The translations under genes and the position numbers were made by a program. The notes beneath the pieces were generated by a model, which saw only the letters and a program-made list of their open reading frames with translations, had not been told where the DNA came from and did not search any database. Source: Sipunculus nudus (taxonomy: Eukaryota > Annelida > Sipuncula > Golfingiida > Sipunculidae). Taken from it: 64,000 nucleotides of DNA. The stretch covers positions 13,249,241 through 13,313,240 of the forward strand of contig CM049318.1 in assembly GCA_026874595.1 (NCBI GenBank), given 5' to 3'. Shown in pieces: positions 49,906 to 62,197 of this stretch (positions are counted from its first letter, which is position 1; every line of letters starts with the position of its first letter).

Positions 49906-50227
49906 AAAGCTATGCTTTTTCAGCATGAAACGGCGTAAATATATCACATCTATAGGTATTCCACACCTGGCTAAATAACATAGAACTTTTACTTGTCCCC
50001 ATACAGGAGCGGGGACTGTCTCACTGATATATTAATATAGAAAATGTTGTGATGCGCGGTGAGCCTTCCGCGCCTGACTGGACAGGAAGGGGAAGCGAGC
50101 GCTACCTGAACCCTTTTAGTACGCATGTAAACATATATTCTTATTGTGAATAAATATTGTCACATCAACTCCAATATGATACGAACAGACATGTCTCCTT
50201 GCAAATATTATATAGTAAACGATACAA

Positions 50228-50270
<43 letters not shown>

Positions 50271-50640
50271 AAAGCTATGCTTTTTCAGCATGAAACGGCG
50301 TAAATATATTACATCTATAGGTATTCCACACCTGGCTAAATCACATAAAACTTTTACTTTTCCCCATACAGAAGCGGGGACTGCCCCACTGATATATTAA
50401 AATATGAAACGTTATGATGCGCGGTAGGCCTTCCCCGCCTGACTGGACAGGAAGAGAAAGCGAGCGTGACCTGTACCCTTTTCGTACGCATGTAAACATA
50501 TATTCTTATTGTGAATAAATATTGTCACATCAACTCCAATATGATACGAACAGGCATGTCTCCTTGCAAATATTATATAGTAAACGACACAAACAAATAT
50601 TATATATGTATATATATATAATTATTTTGAATAACTTCTT
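49640..50640. repeat. ~362-bp tandem repeat, three copies
   Basis: CACTGATATATTAATATAG-type starts lie at about 49660, 50020 and 50388. Each unit includes GATGCGCGGT, GCCTGACTGGACAGGAAG, AAATATTGTCACATCAACTC and a (TA)n tract (49873-49902, 50231-50267, shorter in the third). No coding capacity. Confidence 0.93.
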
Positions 50641-50644
50641 TATG

Positions 50645-52650
50645 CAATACTGGATCTGTAAATTGGATGCTTTCTTTTATGTTCGGCGGGTACAGAGTCC
50701 AAGCGTCCAAAGACTTAAGATGGTCACATTGAGTTAGAAGACAGCACATTTGATTACCAATACATCCAGGCAGTTCCAGGAGACTAAAATTATTAATGAT
50801 TTTTAATATATTTTCTTCAGGTGAACATTGTATTAAACGATCCTTTACTGCATTCAGGATGTGGAATTGTAATGACTATGGGTTAATACTGTCCGTTGTT
50901 AATTGCCCCGCTCTGCGTCGTTCCAGAACACCGAGAAGTTGTGTCAGAGATTGTCGCCAGGGTGGAAATTGAACGATTCGGCAGTGCCTCATTTTGAAAT
51001 GTTGGGTGAGGGCGCATTCAGCCTTTTTTTAGAAAAGTCTAATCAAGAAGGACATACAAAAACGTATGCCCGTACCACTCACCCATAACTGCAGTCACTG
51101 GAAGAATTCTGCGGCATACAAGTCCATTTCCTGAATATTCTTCCGGGCAAGAGATACTTGAAGACCAGTGACAATCAGGCACTGCTTTTCCGCTGTAATC
51201 TGTCTGTACGGCGTATCCATGGTTTTATTTAAAGAGAGAGTGAGAAGCACGTCCAGTTGCGGTCTAGTATAAAGTGTACACTACATGTGTACTTGTGTGG
51301 TGATACGGTTGGATAAGTCGGTCACTGGCATTCGCTGGGGAAAATTTCGCTGACGTCACAAAGGGGTTCGCCCATCCTTATGTGTCCTAAATTCAACACA
51401 TAAACATTCGCCCACCACTTAAACATACCACTTTAGAGAAAAGACTGAAATAAAACGAATAAACCAGCATTTATTATTATTTTTATTTCAATACAATTTA
51501 CAGCCGAAAGTATGGTTGTGTCTTATTTGAATGAAGTATCTTAATTGTCTGTGTGTGGGTGTATAATACATGATGCGGATCCCGTATCGTCACGGCTGAC
51601 AGGGTCTCTGGTTGCACATGTCCAGACACATTTGAAACTTCTAAGTGATGTACAAGGAGATGTAAACGGAGGGAGAGAGATGGAGAGAGAGAGAGTCTAT
51701 CGCCCGGGTAGATAGAGCCTTGACACATGGAGGCAGTGTGTGTGTGTGTGTGTGTGTGTAAAAGAATAAGGGATGATTTTACTACTGTTTTTATTTTTTT
51801 TCCTTTATCATCATAAGGATTGTCTATAAGTTTTAATACGGTTATTTTTTTCTTCTCTTGATTAATAATAATAATATTATTATTATTAATATACTCTCAA
51901 ATGTTACTATTTTTAACGGTGTTATCTTTAATGTCCATTCTATTGGTGGTCACTAATACAGTATTGTCTTTACGATCTCCATTTTATGATAATGTCTTTA
52001 ATGGAGTCTGATGTACCCAAAAATTACATTTTGTCACAAAAACATTCATCAGAATGGGGAACTTGCTCCATGCGTGAATGCAATGTAAGACATGAAATCC
52101 CTGGTGAGTTACTGAAACGGAACCCTTCACTTCCAAATAGACACATGTTTAGTGCCATCCTGTGCTCTCATGCAAGCGTATCGGGTATGGTCGACGGACA
52201 CCTATATATACTAAAAATATTTTACAAGTTTTACAATTTATTTGTCCTCGACCTTAATGTACCGGATCTGATATATCACACACATACGTGTATATATATA
52301 AATATATATCTATATATAATTGTTTTCCATTTAAGTAATTCATGGAAATTTGAAATAACATGTCATATGCATCCAAGGTATACTCTCACCGAAGTTACAT
52401 AATAATCATGGTATGTCTGATGATTGATTAGCCCACACATGAAATACATTTTAACGTGTGTGCATTTAAGCATTTGAGTACAAAACGCATCCATCCTTAA
52501 CCGGACCATTTTTTTGTAGAAAAAAATAATATATGGACTCATTTTCTTCATAAATTCGCAATTTTATATGACGACAGACCCTTTACAAAAAATGTACACA
52601 TATCGGAGTTTAGGCTATATGCTGTGTGTCCACCACGTTTGCTACAAGTT
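50645..52650. other. Intergenic stretch with short unassigned frames
   Basis: A 61-codon frame at 50903-51088 and a 138-codon frame at 51986-52402 are not recognised. The second is related to a frame near 53696 (shared ATGCGTGAATGCA and ACATGTCATATGCAT). A (TG)n tract lies at 51736-51758. Confidence 0.4.
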
Positions 52651-52655
52651 ACACA

Positions 52656-53189
52656 ATGGCAGGTGCTGCACAACATACGCTTGCTCAGCGTATGAACTTT
52701 GCCCATTACGAACGAATTGAAGAGAGCATACCAACATATGTTCCGTGGATTTTATCATGATACGACCAGCTGGAGGAATTTACATTGACAGTAGTTCACG
52801 AAGGTAGATACGAAGTACAGCCTGACAGTCATGAAGAATTATGTATAGATGAGGCCATGCGGTCACTGAAAGAAGCACACAGCCTTGATAAAACAGCGTA
52901 CACTGTTCTCTTTTCATTAAAGAAAGAACCGTTCCATGTGTATCAGTCTGGAGATATGCGATATTATATGTTGAATGCCTACGAACACCTGCCTGACTGA
53001 AAACAGAAAGCATTACGCCGCTTCAGACAGGTACAGCAAACGTGTGAGGCTGTCCTGGAAAGCATTCTACTCGAAGTACGATGGTCACAGGAGGAACACT
53101 CGCTGGTTGGTGAACTAACTGTGAGATTGGGATTGTACTATACCAGTGTTTACTGCGACACAACCACCAAAGTAACCTACCACTCTTAG
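52656..53189 (+). pseudogene. 178-codon intronless frame with two in-frame TGA
   Basis: An ATG in a good context (ACACAATGG) at 52656 opens a frame that runs to TAG at 53187-53189. It is broken only by TGA at 52758-52760 and TGA at 52998-53000. I followed all codons by eye. The three segments have ordinary, non-repetitive composition: rich in Glu/Arg/Leu, with LTVVHEGRYEVQPDSHEEL in the middle part and RRFRQVQQTCEAVLESILLE in the last part. Random AT-rich sequence would not be expected to hold one frame this long with only TGA stops. I do not recognise the protein. A recently decayed gene or retrocopy is most likely. A selenoprotein is unlikely but formally open. Confidence 0.55.
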
Positions 53190-53689
53190 TTATTGTTTGT
53201 ACTCATACGATGGACTTCTAATATGAACTCATAGTTTGGATGTTGTTTATCCTTCATACTCTACAAGGGATATAAACATATAGCTTGTACATATTTGATA
53301 TGATTAACAAGACAGTGAATATAATATACGATACGTTTTGTTTTTATTTTAATCAGAGTAACGTGTAGGCGTGTGAGTGAAAATAATGATTTTTATGGAG
53401 GTATATGAACGGTATCTACATGCATTTCTGATCATTCTGAATGCAAAGCGTGACGACCACTGATTCTGAACGACTGTATACATCGTGAAGGAAACATCTA
53501 AATAAATGTACATAGTGGGAATGAAATGACTCAAGAGGCTTACTTCACCAGTTCATGAAAAGATGCACACATCATGATAATTTTGGTATGAAGCTAATCT
53601 GATTTTTCCCTGTAAACGCCATACATCAACAATACATTTGAATGTGTGTGTGTGTCTTGTTTTTAACTGTTTGTGTGAACACGAGGGCA

Positions 53690-53970
53690 GGTATGTCATC
53701 ATGCGTGAATGCACGAGACATATTACCCCGTCCATATTTGGGACACCGAAGGGGTGGGGCTCCTTTATGTGACCTTCGCGACATGCTCCCTTGCCATGTT
53801 GATGGTGTCCGTTACTTTGAGTTTGTTCAACTCTGACAGGATTGGATTCTTTGCATGTGCATACGTTATCGTTTTTAGTCGATTATTCAAAAGTGCAATC
53901 GATTTAAGCAGTCCATTGAAACTTAAAATGACATGTCATATGCATATAATTACCAATATTAAATGACAAT
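53690..53970 (+). repeat. Paralog of part of the 52.0-52.4 kb segment
   Basis: CATGCGTGAATGCA...AGACAT and, further on, ACATGTCATATGCAT are shared with 52070-52100 and 52360-52375. Overlapping frames (SSCVNARDILPRPYLGHRRG) are short and unassigned. Confidence 0.4.
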
Positions 53971-53974
53971 AATA

Positions 53975-55400
53975 ACAAATGATAATATAATATTGACAAT
54001 ATGATGAGGATATGTCTCTATGCTGTGAATATCCTCGCTAAACCTTTATGTAACGCCATCTACGTACACTTCTATCCAAAATTTACATTCTTGATTGATT
54101 GAATGTGCTATTATGAAAGGAGGTGGAGTAAACAATGTTATGTAGAAGGTATACTGCACATTGCTAGCGGAATTATCGACATAGAGGAAACATGTTTTCT
54201 TGCTTATTTCATGAAGAGTCTTAGGGAATATAATATTTTTGACCGGTCCTGACTTGTGAACATTCCATCACGCAGCGACCACCTGTCAGCTTCTACCAGA
54301 CTCAAGCATACGCCTGGCTGAGCATGACCGGCCGAGGTCAGCCGTGTCATGAATACGGTCGGCGTCACCTCGGGGGTAGAAACTAGCAGTACATAATAAT
54401 GCTGTATGTCATGTCGATACTGTCATGTCGGGAATAAAGTTATGGATTCCCACTTATGTCACAAAGCTACTTATGAAAAACGATGACCATTATTGACATG
54501 TACATATGTCTTAACAGTAGCGATTTCAGCAGGGGCTTTTGAGCTGTTACACCTCTATCTTTATCTAGTTCTTTTCCCTGTTATTACTCTCCACATGTTA
54601 TACTGTATGACTGAGCTACCACATGCAGAGAGACCAATGATGACCATCTAAAAGAGTACTTCACAGGAAACTTGATACTGCCTGGTCTATCTAGACGTTT
54701 TGAATTGAATGAGGTTCAGGGGACTTGACAACGTGTATCATAGGTTACAAAAATTAAAGTGGTCATATTATTCTCCATCGAATGTGAAGAATAACATGAA
54801 ACAATTTTGCCACCCATAATCTAAAGATAAATAACAACATCCTTATTCACATAACCTATCAACTCTTATTTGACAGAGCAGGGTAGGTACCTAATAAACC
54901 TGTTTAACCTGTTCTCTTCCCAGACAGTGGACATTAGCAATACCTCCTAGCACAGCTTTGTATACATCCCAAGCAGCAGGGGTCTAATAGTTCCGACTTA
55001 AAACTATTAATTTGCAAACTGTCCAATCATTATGCAAACTTAAAATATAATTTATTCGGTTTTACACATTGAGGATCATCCGATGTGTGTGCATGGATTG
55101 AACACCATCTTGCGGTACAAACACTGTATTGTAATCCATCAACATCAAAGTATCACATATCATCTTGCTACACATACGAGTGTATTGAGGACCGGGCATG
55201 CGTGCAGGGACTGTAGCCGTTTCGGTGGGAAGTTGCAGCTATACAATGGTGTTGACCGGGTGAAGGGAATGGTAATTAATTTCGTTGGTCTCGTGGGTTC
55301 TAGAGCACACCTCATGTGAACATGGGGTAAGATGTGAAGACAAGTTAAACACTGGACAGTATGAGTCTATTTTAATTATTAAACTTTGATTTTCAGGCAA
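53975..55400. other. Intergenic stretch, no gene seen
   Basis: AT-rich with a GC-richer patch at 54285-54385. A 78-codon frame at 55083-55319 is unrecognised. Confidence 0.45.
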
Positions 55401-55405
55401 GTGCA

Positions 55406-56400
55406 AAACAGAAATGTACCATTTTGTACCTGCTGGCATACAATTTACATAAGGAAATGAGCCAGTGGTAGGGCTTGACTGTCACATTACCGTCGAGGTC
55501 ATATTTTTAAATGGCGTCAGCAGGTGGATATTTTCTAGATAACACTGGATCAATTCCTTTTTCACACCAGGTTTTCCGTCCGTTTGCATACAAATTACAT
55601 AAGGAAATGGGCGCGTCGAAACACGACCAGACCCACACATGTACACGATTTTATCCAGAATAGACTCACGACGACTGCACAGTTGGGATGAAAACAAGGA
55701 TTCTTACTTACATTTGACCAACTCATTTCAATATTTAAGGCGGGATCAAACCAGAAATGTACCATTTTGTACCTGCTGGCATACAATTTACATAAGGAAA
55801 TGAGCCAGTGGTAGGGCTTGACTGTCACATTACCGTCGAGGTCATATTTTTAAATGGCGTCAGCAGGTGGATATTTTCTAGATAACACTGGATCAATTCC
55901 TTTTTCACACCAGGTTTTCCGTCCGTTTGCATACAAATTACATAAGGAAATGGGCGCGTCGAAACACGACCAGACCCACACATGTACACGATTTTATCCA
56001 GAATAGACTCACGACGACTGCACAGTTGGGATGAAAACAAGGATTCTTACTTACATTTGACCAACTCATTTCAATATTTAAGGCGGGATCAAACCAGATA
56101 TGATTAATTTTGTACCAGTTGGCATACAATTTACATAAGGAAATGGGCCAGTGGTAGCGCTTGACTGTCACATTACCGTCGAGGTCATATTTTTAAATGG
56201 CGTCAGCAGCTGGATATTTTCTAGACGACATTTAAACAATCCCTTTTCCACACCAGGTTTTCCGCCCGCTTGCATACAAATTACATAAGGAAATGGGCGC
56301 GTCGAAACACGACCAGACCCACACATGTACACAATTTTATCCAGAATAGACACACGACAACTGCACAGTTGGGATAAAAACAAGGATTCTTACTTACATT
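55406..56400 (-). repeat. 343-bp tandem repeat, three copies
   Basis: Unit edges near 55697, 56040 and 56383 differ by exactly 343 bp. The first two copies are nearly identical and the third is diverged. Each unit also holds two related half-blocks containing TACATAAGGAAATG (for example 55449 and 55598). On the minus strand each unit keeps two overlapping frames of 71 and 77 codons, a strong donor-like AAAT|GTAAGTAAG (55711) and an acceptor-like AACTGTGCAG (55675). No known protein is recognised. Confidence 0.92.
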
Positions 56401-56404
56401 TGAC

Positions 56405-56517
56405 CAATACATTTCAATAATGGGCAAAACCAAATTGTTGATTTCAGTAGTAGGGCCAAACGATCTAATAAACGACCGAGGTCATATTTTCTAATGGTAA
56501 AAACCAAGTCCAAAACC

Positions 56518-56553
<36 letters not shown>

Positions 56554-57110
56554 ACATACACACACACCCTGACACCCACAGAAAATGTAAACATTTGTAG
56601 CACAGGAAATATAAAAGAACACAAGAATTTAAGTTTACACCACCGAAATTCTAAAATACCTATCCGAATGTAGAATGTTTATTTCTTAAATGCCAAAACA
56701 ATATACTGCCAGTCAGTGCATGTACGCTTTACTAAAGGTATGCATGGGTAGGTGGTAAAACAGGGTTGCAAGCAACAAACTCTGAGAGAATCCCCTGACC
56801 ATTTCCTGACTTTCATTTGGAGAAATCTATTTAATAATCTTAATAATCTTTAATAATCTAAAACAAATGGTAATTTGGTTTCGAAAACGTCATCTAATAG
56901 CCAAAGCCTCATGGGAAATATGTATGGAACACCAGAATTTTACATCAAACCTCGCAGTTGAGCAACACCCGGCTGTTTTCTCCGTGTTGTGCCTCTGCCG
57001 AACATACCGGTGTGTGCAGGAGGCGGAACAGATATTTCCCCCCCCCCCCCGTAATAAATAAAAGTTGAAGTGGTTGTATCTATTCCACACAAAGTTCATG
57101 ACGATACATA
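56405..57110. other. Intergenic stretch
   Basis: (CA)n tract at about 56519-56570 and a poly-C run at 57039-57050. No supported gene. Confidence 0.5.
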
Positions 57111-57114
57111 CATA

Positions 57115-57119
57115 CATGC

Positions 57120-57168
<49 letters not shown>

Positions 57169-57360
57169 AACACTGTAATATATTTCTCAGTTTGTCATAA
57201 CTTTATGTCAATTTAACATATCGGTTATGCATTTGATTGAATAATTTGTATCTGTATATGTGGTACACAATATTTCAAGTAGAAACCTACCCACTAGATA
57301 TATCAACGCTTCTTTTACACGACAACTATAAAAACTCTACATTTACATAAATTTAGCATA
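57115..57360. repeat. Dispersed repeat, left copy
   Basis: A (TA)n tract (57132-57162) followed by about 200 bp that matches 59596-59800 in the same orientation: CTGTAATATA, TCTCAGTTTG, CACTAGATA, ATCAACGCTTCT. Confidence 0.65.
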
Positions 57361-57597
57361 CCGCTGAACCTCTATCCTTTAGTTCATTGCTCAATACTGC
57401 CTTTCTCTATACTATGAATGGACACACTCGAAGTAACGTATCAATTGCCTCAGGTTTTTACATTTCATGTATATCAAATACTGGTGATGCATACACGTGT
57501 CAATAAAGAAAATACATTAGTTCATTTTCTTTTTCACAATATAAGCTTAACACTCACATAAAAACAGGTTCTATCACCATCGCAACAGTTCCAGTAG

Positions 57598-57726
57598 TTG
57601 GACAGGCCAAGCTGCATCAAGTCTTTCAGGGGCACGGTTCTCTCAACAGCCATCCTTTCTTTTCTTTGTCTTGAGTCCGTTGACTCTCAGGGGTGTCTAC
57701 TGTTATTCAACCCGCTACCTTTTTTA

Positions 57727-57771
<45 letters not shown>

Positions 57772-58240
57772 TGTTTATCCATTTATTTAATTTTTATTCA
57801 TACATTTTTCTTGACATATCATTCTTGGATGTCACTCTGCTACCCCTATCTCTACCCCGAACATCTCCTCCCCATGATTTGATTAAAACATACATATTGG
57901 ACACCCCAGGCCACCACTGTCATGCCCCAATTTATTACTCTAATTTTCAAAAATTCTTTCTACACGCGATCGCTCCCAACATGTTTTTATTAATTTATAC
58001 TTCCACTACAATACATCACTCTCGGCGGAATCGTTCCTCCTCTATAACACTACTAGCACCCTGCCCTCTTTAACTACCATGTTCCATTTTTTTACGTTTG
58101 CACCCCGTACTCTGATTCCCCTTTATGTCTATAACAACACTCATCTTTATCTCTCACACCCTACATACGTTTCCAACGTCACGTAGACCAACCTTCATCA
58201 TAATCAAATTCATCACTGTCCATCAGAGAGAATGCATACG
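57598..58240. other. Possible outer extension of the inverted-repeat arm
   Basis: Continues leftward from the arm; its mirror partner would lie beyond the window end, so membership cannot be tested here. Contains a (TA)n tract at 57729-57768. No intact ORF is recognised on either strand. Confidence 0.4.
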
Positions 58241-59341
58241 ACCTTATAACAGACTCTCCGTTACAGTCTGCTATTCGCCCCCCTCCGTACCGTTCTACCC
58301 AAAACATCACACATATCCCTCTACACAATCTCATCGCCATCCTTCCAGTTTCCAATATACATTTTATTCAAGCTAAACCATTTATCGTTTTCCCCACCAT
58401 TCACACTGCTGTGATTTCCAAAATGGCCACTTCATCCTTCCCTAAAACCTTAAAGCCTACATTATCCATCCACTCAACCTTTCTTTTGCATATGTTGAAT
58501 ACTTCTTCTATTTCCGGACTCATTTGAACATTATGGACATCATCACATCTATTGCCACAGAAATAACACTCCGTATGCCGTACTTGCATCACTCGCCTAT
58601 ACACCAATTCATTTCCCTGTTGCATAATCCAAGCACGCGCCAACTCTCCTTCTACACACTTAACCTCAAGCAAGGTCATCATTATGACTCATGCTGCCCT
58701 CAGTTCACACGTTTGCGCATGCTCCTCACACTCATTTTCCGTCATCCATGGCCACAGCCCTTGCACCTCGATCCAACATACACAAAACTCACACAAATAC
58801 ACCCATTGCCCATTTCGTCTTTCCAATGCATTTATGTAGTCTCCCTTTGTCACCTGACAGCTCATGTCCTCCGAATATACACACACTGAACTCGCTCCTT
58901 AATCAATTCCTTTCCCCGGAATCTCCAACCACCGTTGTATTAGTGCATAGGTCATTAGCATGTCTTCAAATTCCGTCAATATGGTTAAATTTTATCTCGG
59001 TCTCCTCTGTGCAATGGTCAGAACCAAAAAGGGCTTTCCCAAGTTCATTCATGACCCCTTTGCTTCAATATACATTTGTATTCTCGACCTGTTATTTTTC
59101 TAAACACAACACAGTGTTAATTCACCTGCTGTGGAACGCTTTGACGTACCCATCCTATATATCTCATTCCAAGATTTATCTTACGAGGACCTGACCTCAA
59201 ACCCTCGCGTCAATTTCTATTATATCCTGGCTGACATTATTTACTGCGCGTATTGTCTGATCGCCACCCCGTTCGTCTAGGTACAACACCCCCATGACAA
59301 ACCACTGAGCATGGCTCGCGTGATATAGCAGTACTCGTCTG
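58241..59341. repeat. Inverted repeat, left arm
   Basis: Each position x corresponds to position 122241 minus x in the right arm. The mapping holds without indels from 58241/64000 to 59341/62900, and all translated frames tested in both arms are identical. The inner boundary is sharp: the match ends at 59341 and is followed by (CA)n(TA)n. Confidence 0.95.
58401..58886 (-). CDS. Unassigned Cys-rich frame, left-arm copy
   Basis: Mirror copy of 63355-63840 with the same two open halves: 58886-58692 and 58682-58401, separated by a TGA at 58691-58689 in one reading frame. Features are described at the right-arm copy. The shared AATAAA lies at 58368-58363, downstream of the second half. Whether either copy is expressed cannot be judged from sequence. 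Confidence 0.35.
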
Positions 59342-59348
59342 TACCTGT

Positions 59349-59402
<54 letters not shown>
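59349..59402. repeat. (CA)n(TA)n microsatellite at arm boundary
   Basis: Compound dinucleotide tract starting about 7 bp inside the inner end of the left arm. Confidence 0.95.
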
Positions 59403-59405
<3 letters not shown>

Positions 59406-59591
59406 TACGATAGGCACAAATACCCTGTACTTATAAATCACTTATATAAGACTTGCGTTACATAAATATACACTTGATATATATGAACAAATATATATTT
59501 GTCACATGAACATATTAAAAAATTCTTTTGACATGTTTTTATCCCAATTACTTTATACTTTTTCTTAGTGATACTAATTATCCTATAAATG

Positions 59592-59595
<4 letters not shown>

Positions 59596-59631
<36 letters not shown>

Positions 59632-59800
59632 GGAAAACTGTAATATACATGTCTCAGTTTGCCATGCCTTTATGACCATGTAATATAACTAGTCTGTACT
59701 TTATCCAATGCGTTGTATCTGGGAAATCTACACACTAGATAAATCAACGCTTCTCTTACAGAACAACCATAAAACCTCCACATTTTCATAAACATATCAT
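59596..59800. repeat. Dispersed repeat, right copy
   Basis: Diverged direct copy of 57115-57360, again preceded by a (TA)n tract. The two copies bracket the left inverted-repeat arm. Confidence 0.65.
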
Positions 59801-59804
59801 ACGT

Positions 59805-60300
59805 GAGGGATAAAATGATATATCAAATGGACTTAAAGTACCAATGTTCTCACTCATTCATTCAGTAACGTCTTGTAACTGACTAACTGGAATACAATCT
59901 TTAACGCAAACGGGGATTATTTGATACTGTGAGTGTACCAAGAACGTCTGTCTTCAACCCAGCGAGACACCAACATAAAAATAACATCAGTGTTGTGAGT
60001 AGTATAGAAGGAATTAATTTAGTAGGGTAAGTTTTCAACCATGTTTTGGGCCATTTTGTCGGGGCACTTTGGTCAAGGGTCACTTTTGGGCCATGTTTTG
60101 TGCCATGTTTTGTGGTAACTTTTGGGGAGAAATTCGAGGTCAACGGGTCCATAAAACCATATACCGTAAATACTTTTAGATAATACGCAGTTTATTACAG
60201 TGTGACATTTATATACAGATTTACAAATATACATATATATATATACTTTAATACATAATATATATTTATAACATATACATATATTCAATATATTATATTA
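59805..60300. other. Spacer, no gene
   Basis: Contains a short internal direct repeat of GGGCCATTTTG/GGGCCATGTTTTG and TGTGCCATGTTTTG between 60045 and 60110. AT-rich otherwise. Confidence 0.45.
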
Positions 60301-60309
60301 TATATATAT

Positions 60310-61900
60310 ATATATCTTTATTCGTACCAAGGTACATACAAATTGTGTTAATATAAACAGAAAAGATGTGCTGTACATGTACTCACAAATAATATAAATA
60401 AAGTAATAACTAAATGACACAAGGAACCATTATCTATGTTACAGCATCGCAAGTAGAGAGATAGTTAATGATTTCCAATAAATCATCATAAGAGCATCCA
60501 TCTAACTCCATCTGACCGTCTCGACAATTTATCAGTTCTTTCAGAAACTGAACGTTGTTATTCACACTTATTACTTTAAATTTCCATTTATTCCTTTCCA
60601 CATGTCTAATATTAGCTCCTATGAATCCAGTACAGTCGTACTGCGCTCTCTGTGCAATAAAATTTACAACATAATTCTTTACACAGGACATATTTGCATA
60701 CATGTTTAAAAACCGTTTTTAGATTATATCAGTAATTGGTTTAAAGCCACTAATCCCGTACACAATATCTGTATGTGAATTTCTAGGAAGTCCCCATACT
60801 CTACGTATAATCATTCTGTACATTGTGGACATACGTTCTATTGACTTGTTATTAAGACACCACGTTTGACATCTGTAAAAAGAACAACTTGTGGAATACT
60901 AATTCAAAGAAACAGAAGAAAGAGTTCCGAAATTCGCCATCAACTTATTAACCGTAAATATAAAATCACCCCTTTTTCTAAATATATCTACGTCATCAGT
61001 AGCGGGGATAATATACCGCCTTGTCTCAATCCGTTGGACACAGAAAAGTAATTTTAAAGTTTGCTTTTCCATCTCACACATACATTTTGTCTCATATACA
61101 TATCAAGTAACAGTCGAATGATGATAGCAGGTACTATTCTACGATAAAGGAGGTTAAATAATTTACCAAAATGAATTTTGTCAAAAGCTTTAGAAGCGTC
61201 GAGTAAACAACAGTATACATTGGAACCACGAGACATGTAGTTTGCAGCAAAATCCTTTAACACAGACGTACACATAATAGTGGAATGTTGCTTTGTGAAA
61301 GCTAACTGCAGATTTGATGTCTCAAGTTGTTTACAATTTCAAACAGTTTACAAATACTACTGCACAACGAGATACCTCGATATTTTCATTGTTTGATAAA
61401 TTTCCTACAGGATCCTTTGGTATCGACAAAATAACAGATTCAAGTAGATAATCGGGTGTAAACCCATGTAAAAGCATCGAATTAAACAGAAGTGACAATA
61501 ACACAAATAACTGATGAGAACCATGAATGATATGATCAGAAGACAGACCCTTATTTCTATCACCTTTTCCTGATTTTTAAAGCTTGGCTGCCTGTTTTAC
61601 ATGATCTACGTATATGGCACAGGTCTCATGGCAATGTGATATTAATCTGATTGTTTGTTGTCTTATACAGGCTATTTCATCATAATCAGTCAAAACACTG
61701 TTATACAAGTTACAATATTTAGTCTTAAAACACTGGACAATATCATCATCTTTGCACTGATCATCAATAATATTAGGAAGTATTTTATTTGATATTTTCA
61801 TCTTCTTAAGCTCACCCTATAAGTCTCTCTTGTTATTAAAGCAAGCCACTTCGGACATACGACTTTTTCGTAACATGTTTTCATTTGTCTCCAAATTTTT
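60310..61900 (-). pseudogene. LINE reverse transcriptase remnant in the spacer
   Basis: Minus-strand pieces in collinear order. First comes a pre-RT linker (61801-61577) with KISNKILPNIIDDQ and DDDIVQCFKTKYCNLYNSVL. Next is the RT finger/palm motif LLDASKAFDKIHFGKL near 61210-61165. Then NGLRQGGIISPLL lies near 61040-61000. A post-RT block follows at 60850-60740 (RMIIRRVWGLPRNSHTDIV in one frame), then a C-terminal segment (60703-60434) ending ELINCRDGQ...NYLSTCD. The YADD region appears deleted around 60900-60980. A 3' UTR with GAATAAAG ends at a TATA-rich tail near 60310. Frameshifts and stops make it inactive. The 5' end stops near 61900. Confidence 0.88.
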
Positions 61901-61919
61901 TATTTCTGTTTATAATACA

Positions 61920-62140
61920 AGCATAAGATAAAATATACAGTTGAAACAAAAACTGTATGCTACGCCAAGCGTACAAAGTAATGCAAATAGTAGGTGAATA
62001 TATTATATGTCATAATATATAATGTATAGTATATTAAGCTGTACAACAACTTTATACTACACCAAGCATACAGAGTGATGTGAATAGTAAGTGAATACAT
62101 TATATGTCATAATATATACTAAATATATAATATAGACAAG
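61920..62140. repeat. ~105-bp tandem duplication, diverged
   Basis: Two copies of a unit with CTACGCCAAGCGTACAAAGT and ATATTATATGTCATAATATA (61959 and 62064). It lies directly 5' of the LINE remnant. Confidence 0.8.
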
Positions 62141-62197
62141 CAATTGATGCAACAATAAGCTTTGCAATGATACACAATATATATATATAGTCGACAT

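Noticed and set aside
52656-53189. Selenoprotein with two Sec codons
   Set aside because: No redox-type Cys/Sec context around the TGAs and no SECIS element identified by eye; decay is simpler.
57598-58073. Overlapping plus-strand frames through the (TA)n tract
   Set aside because: Frames run through a microsatellite (Tyr-Ile repeats) and have no recognised domain.
58691-59194. 167-codon frame on the plus strand of the left arm (and its mirror)
   Set aside because: Overlaps the Cys-rich minus-strand frames antiparallel; biased to Pro/Ser/His/Leu without motifs. I judged the opposite strand more protein-like, though not with certainty.
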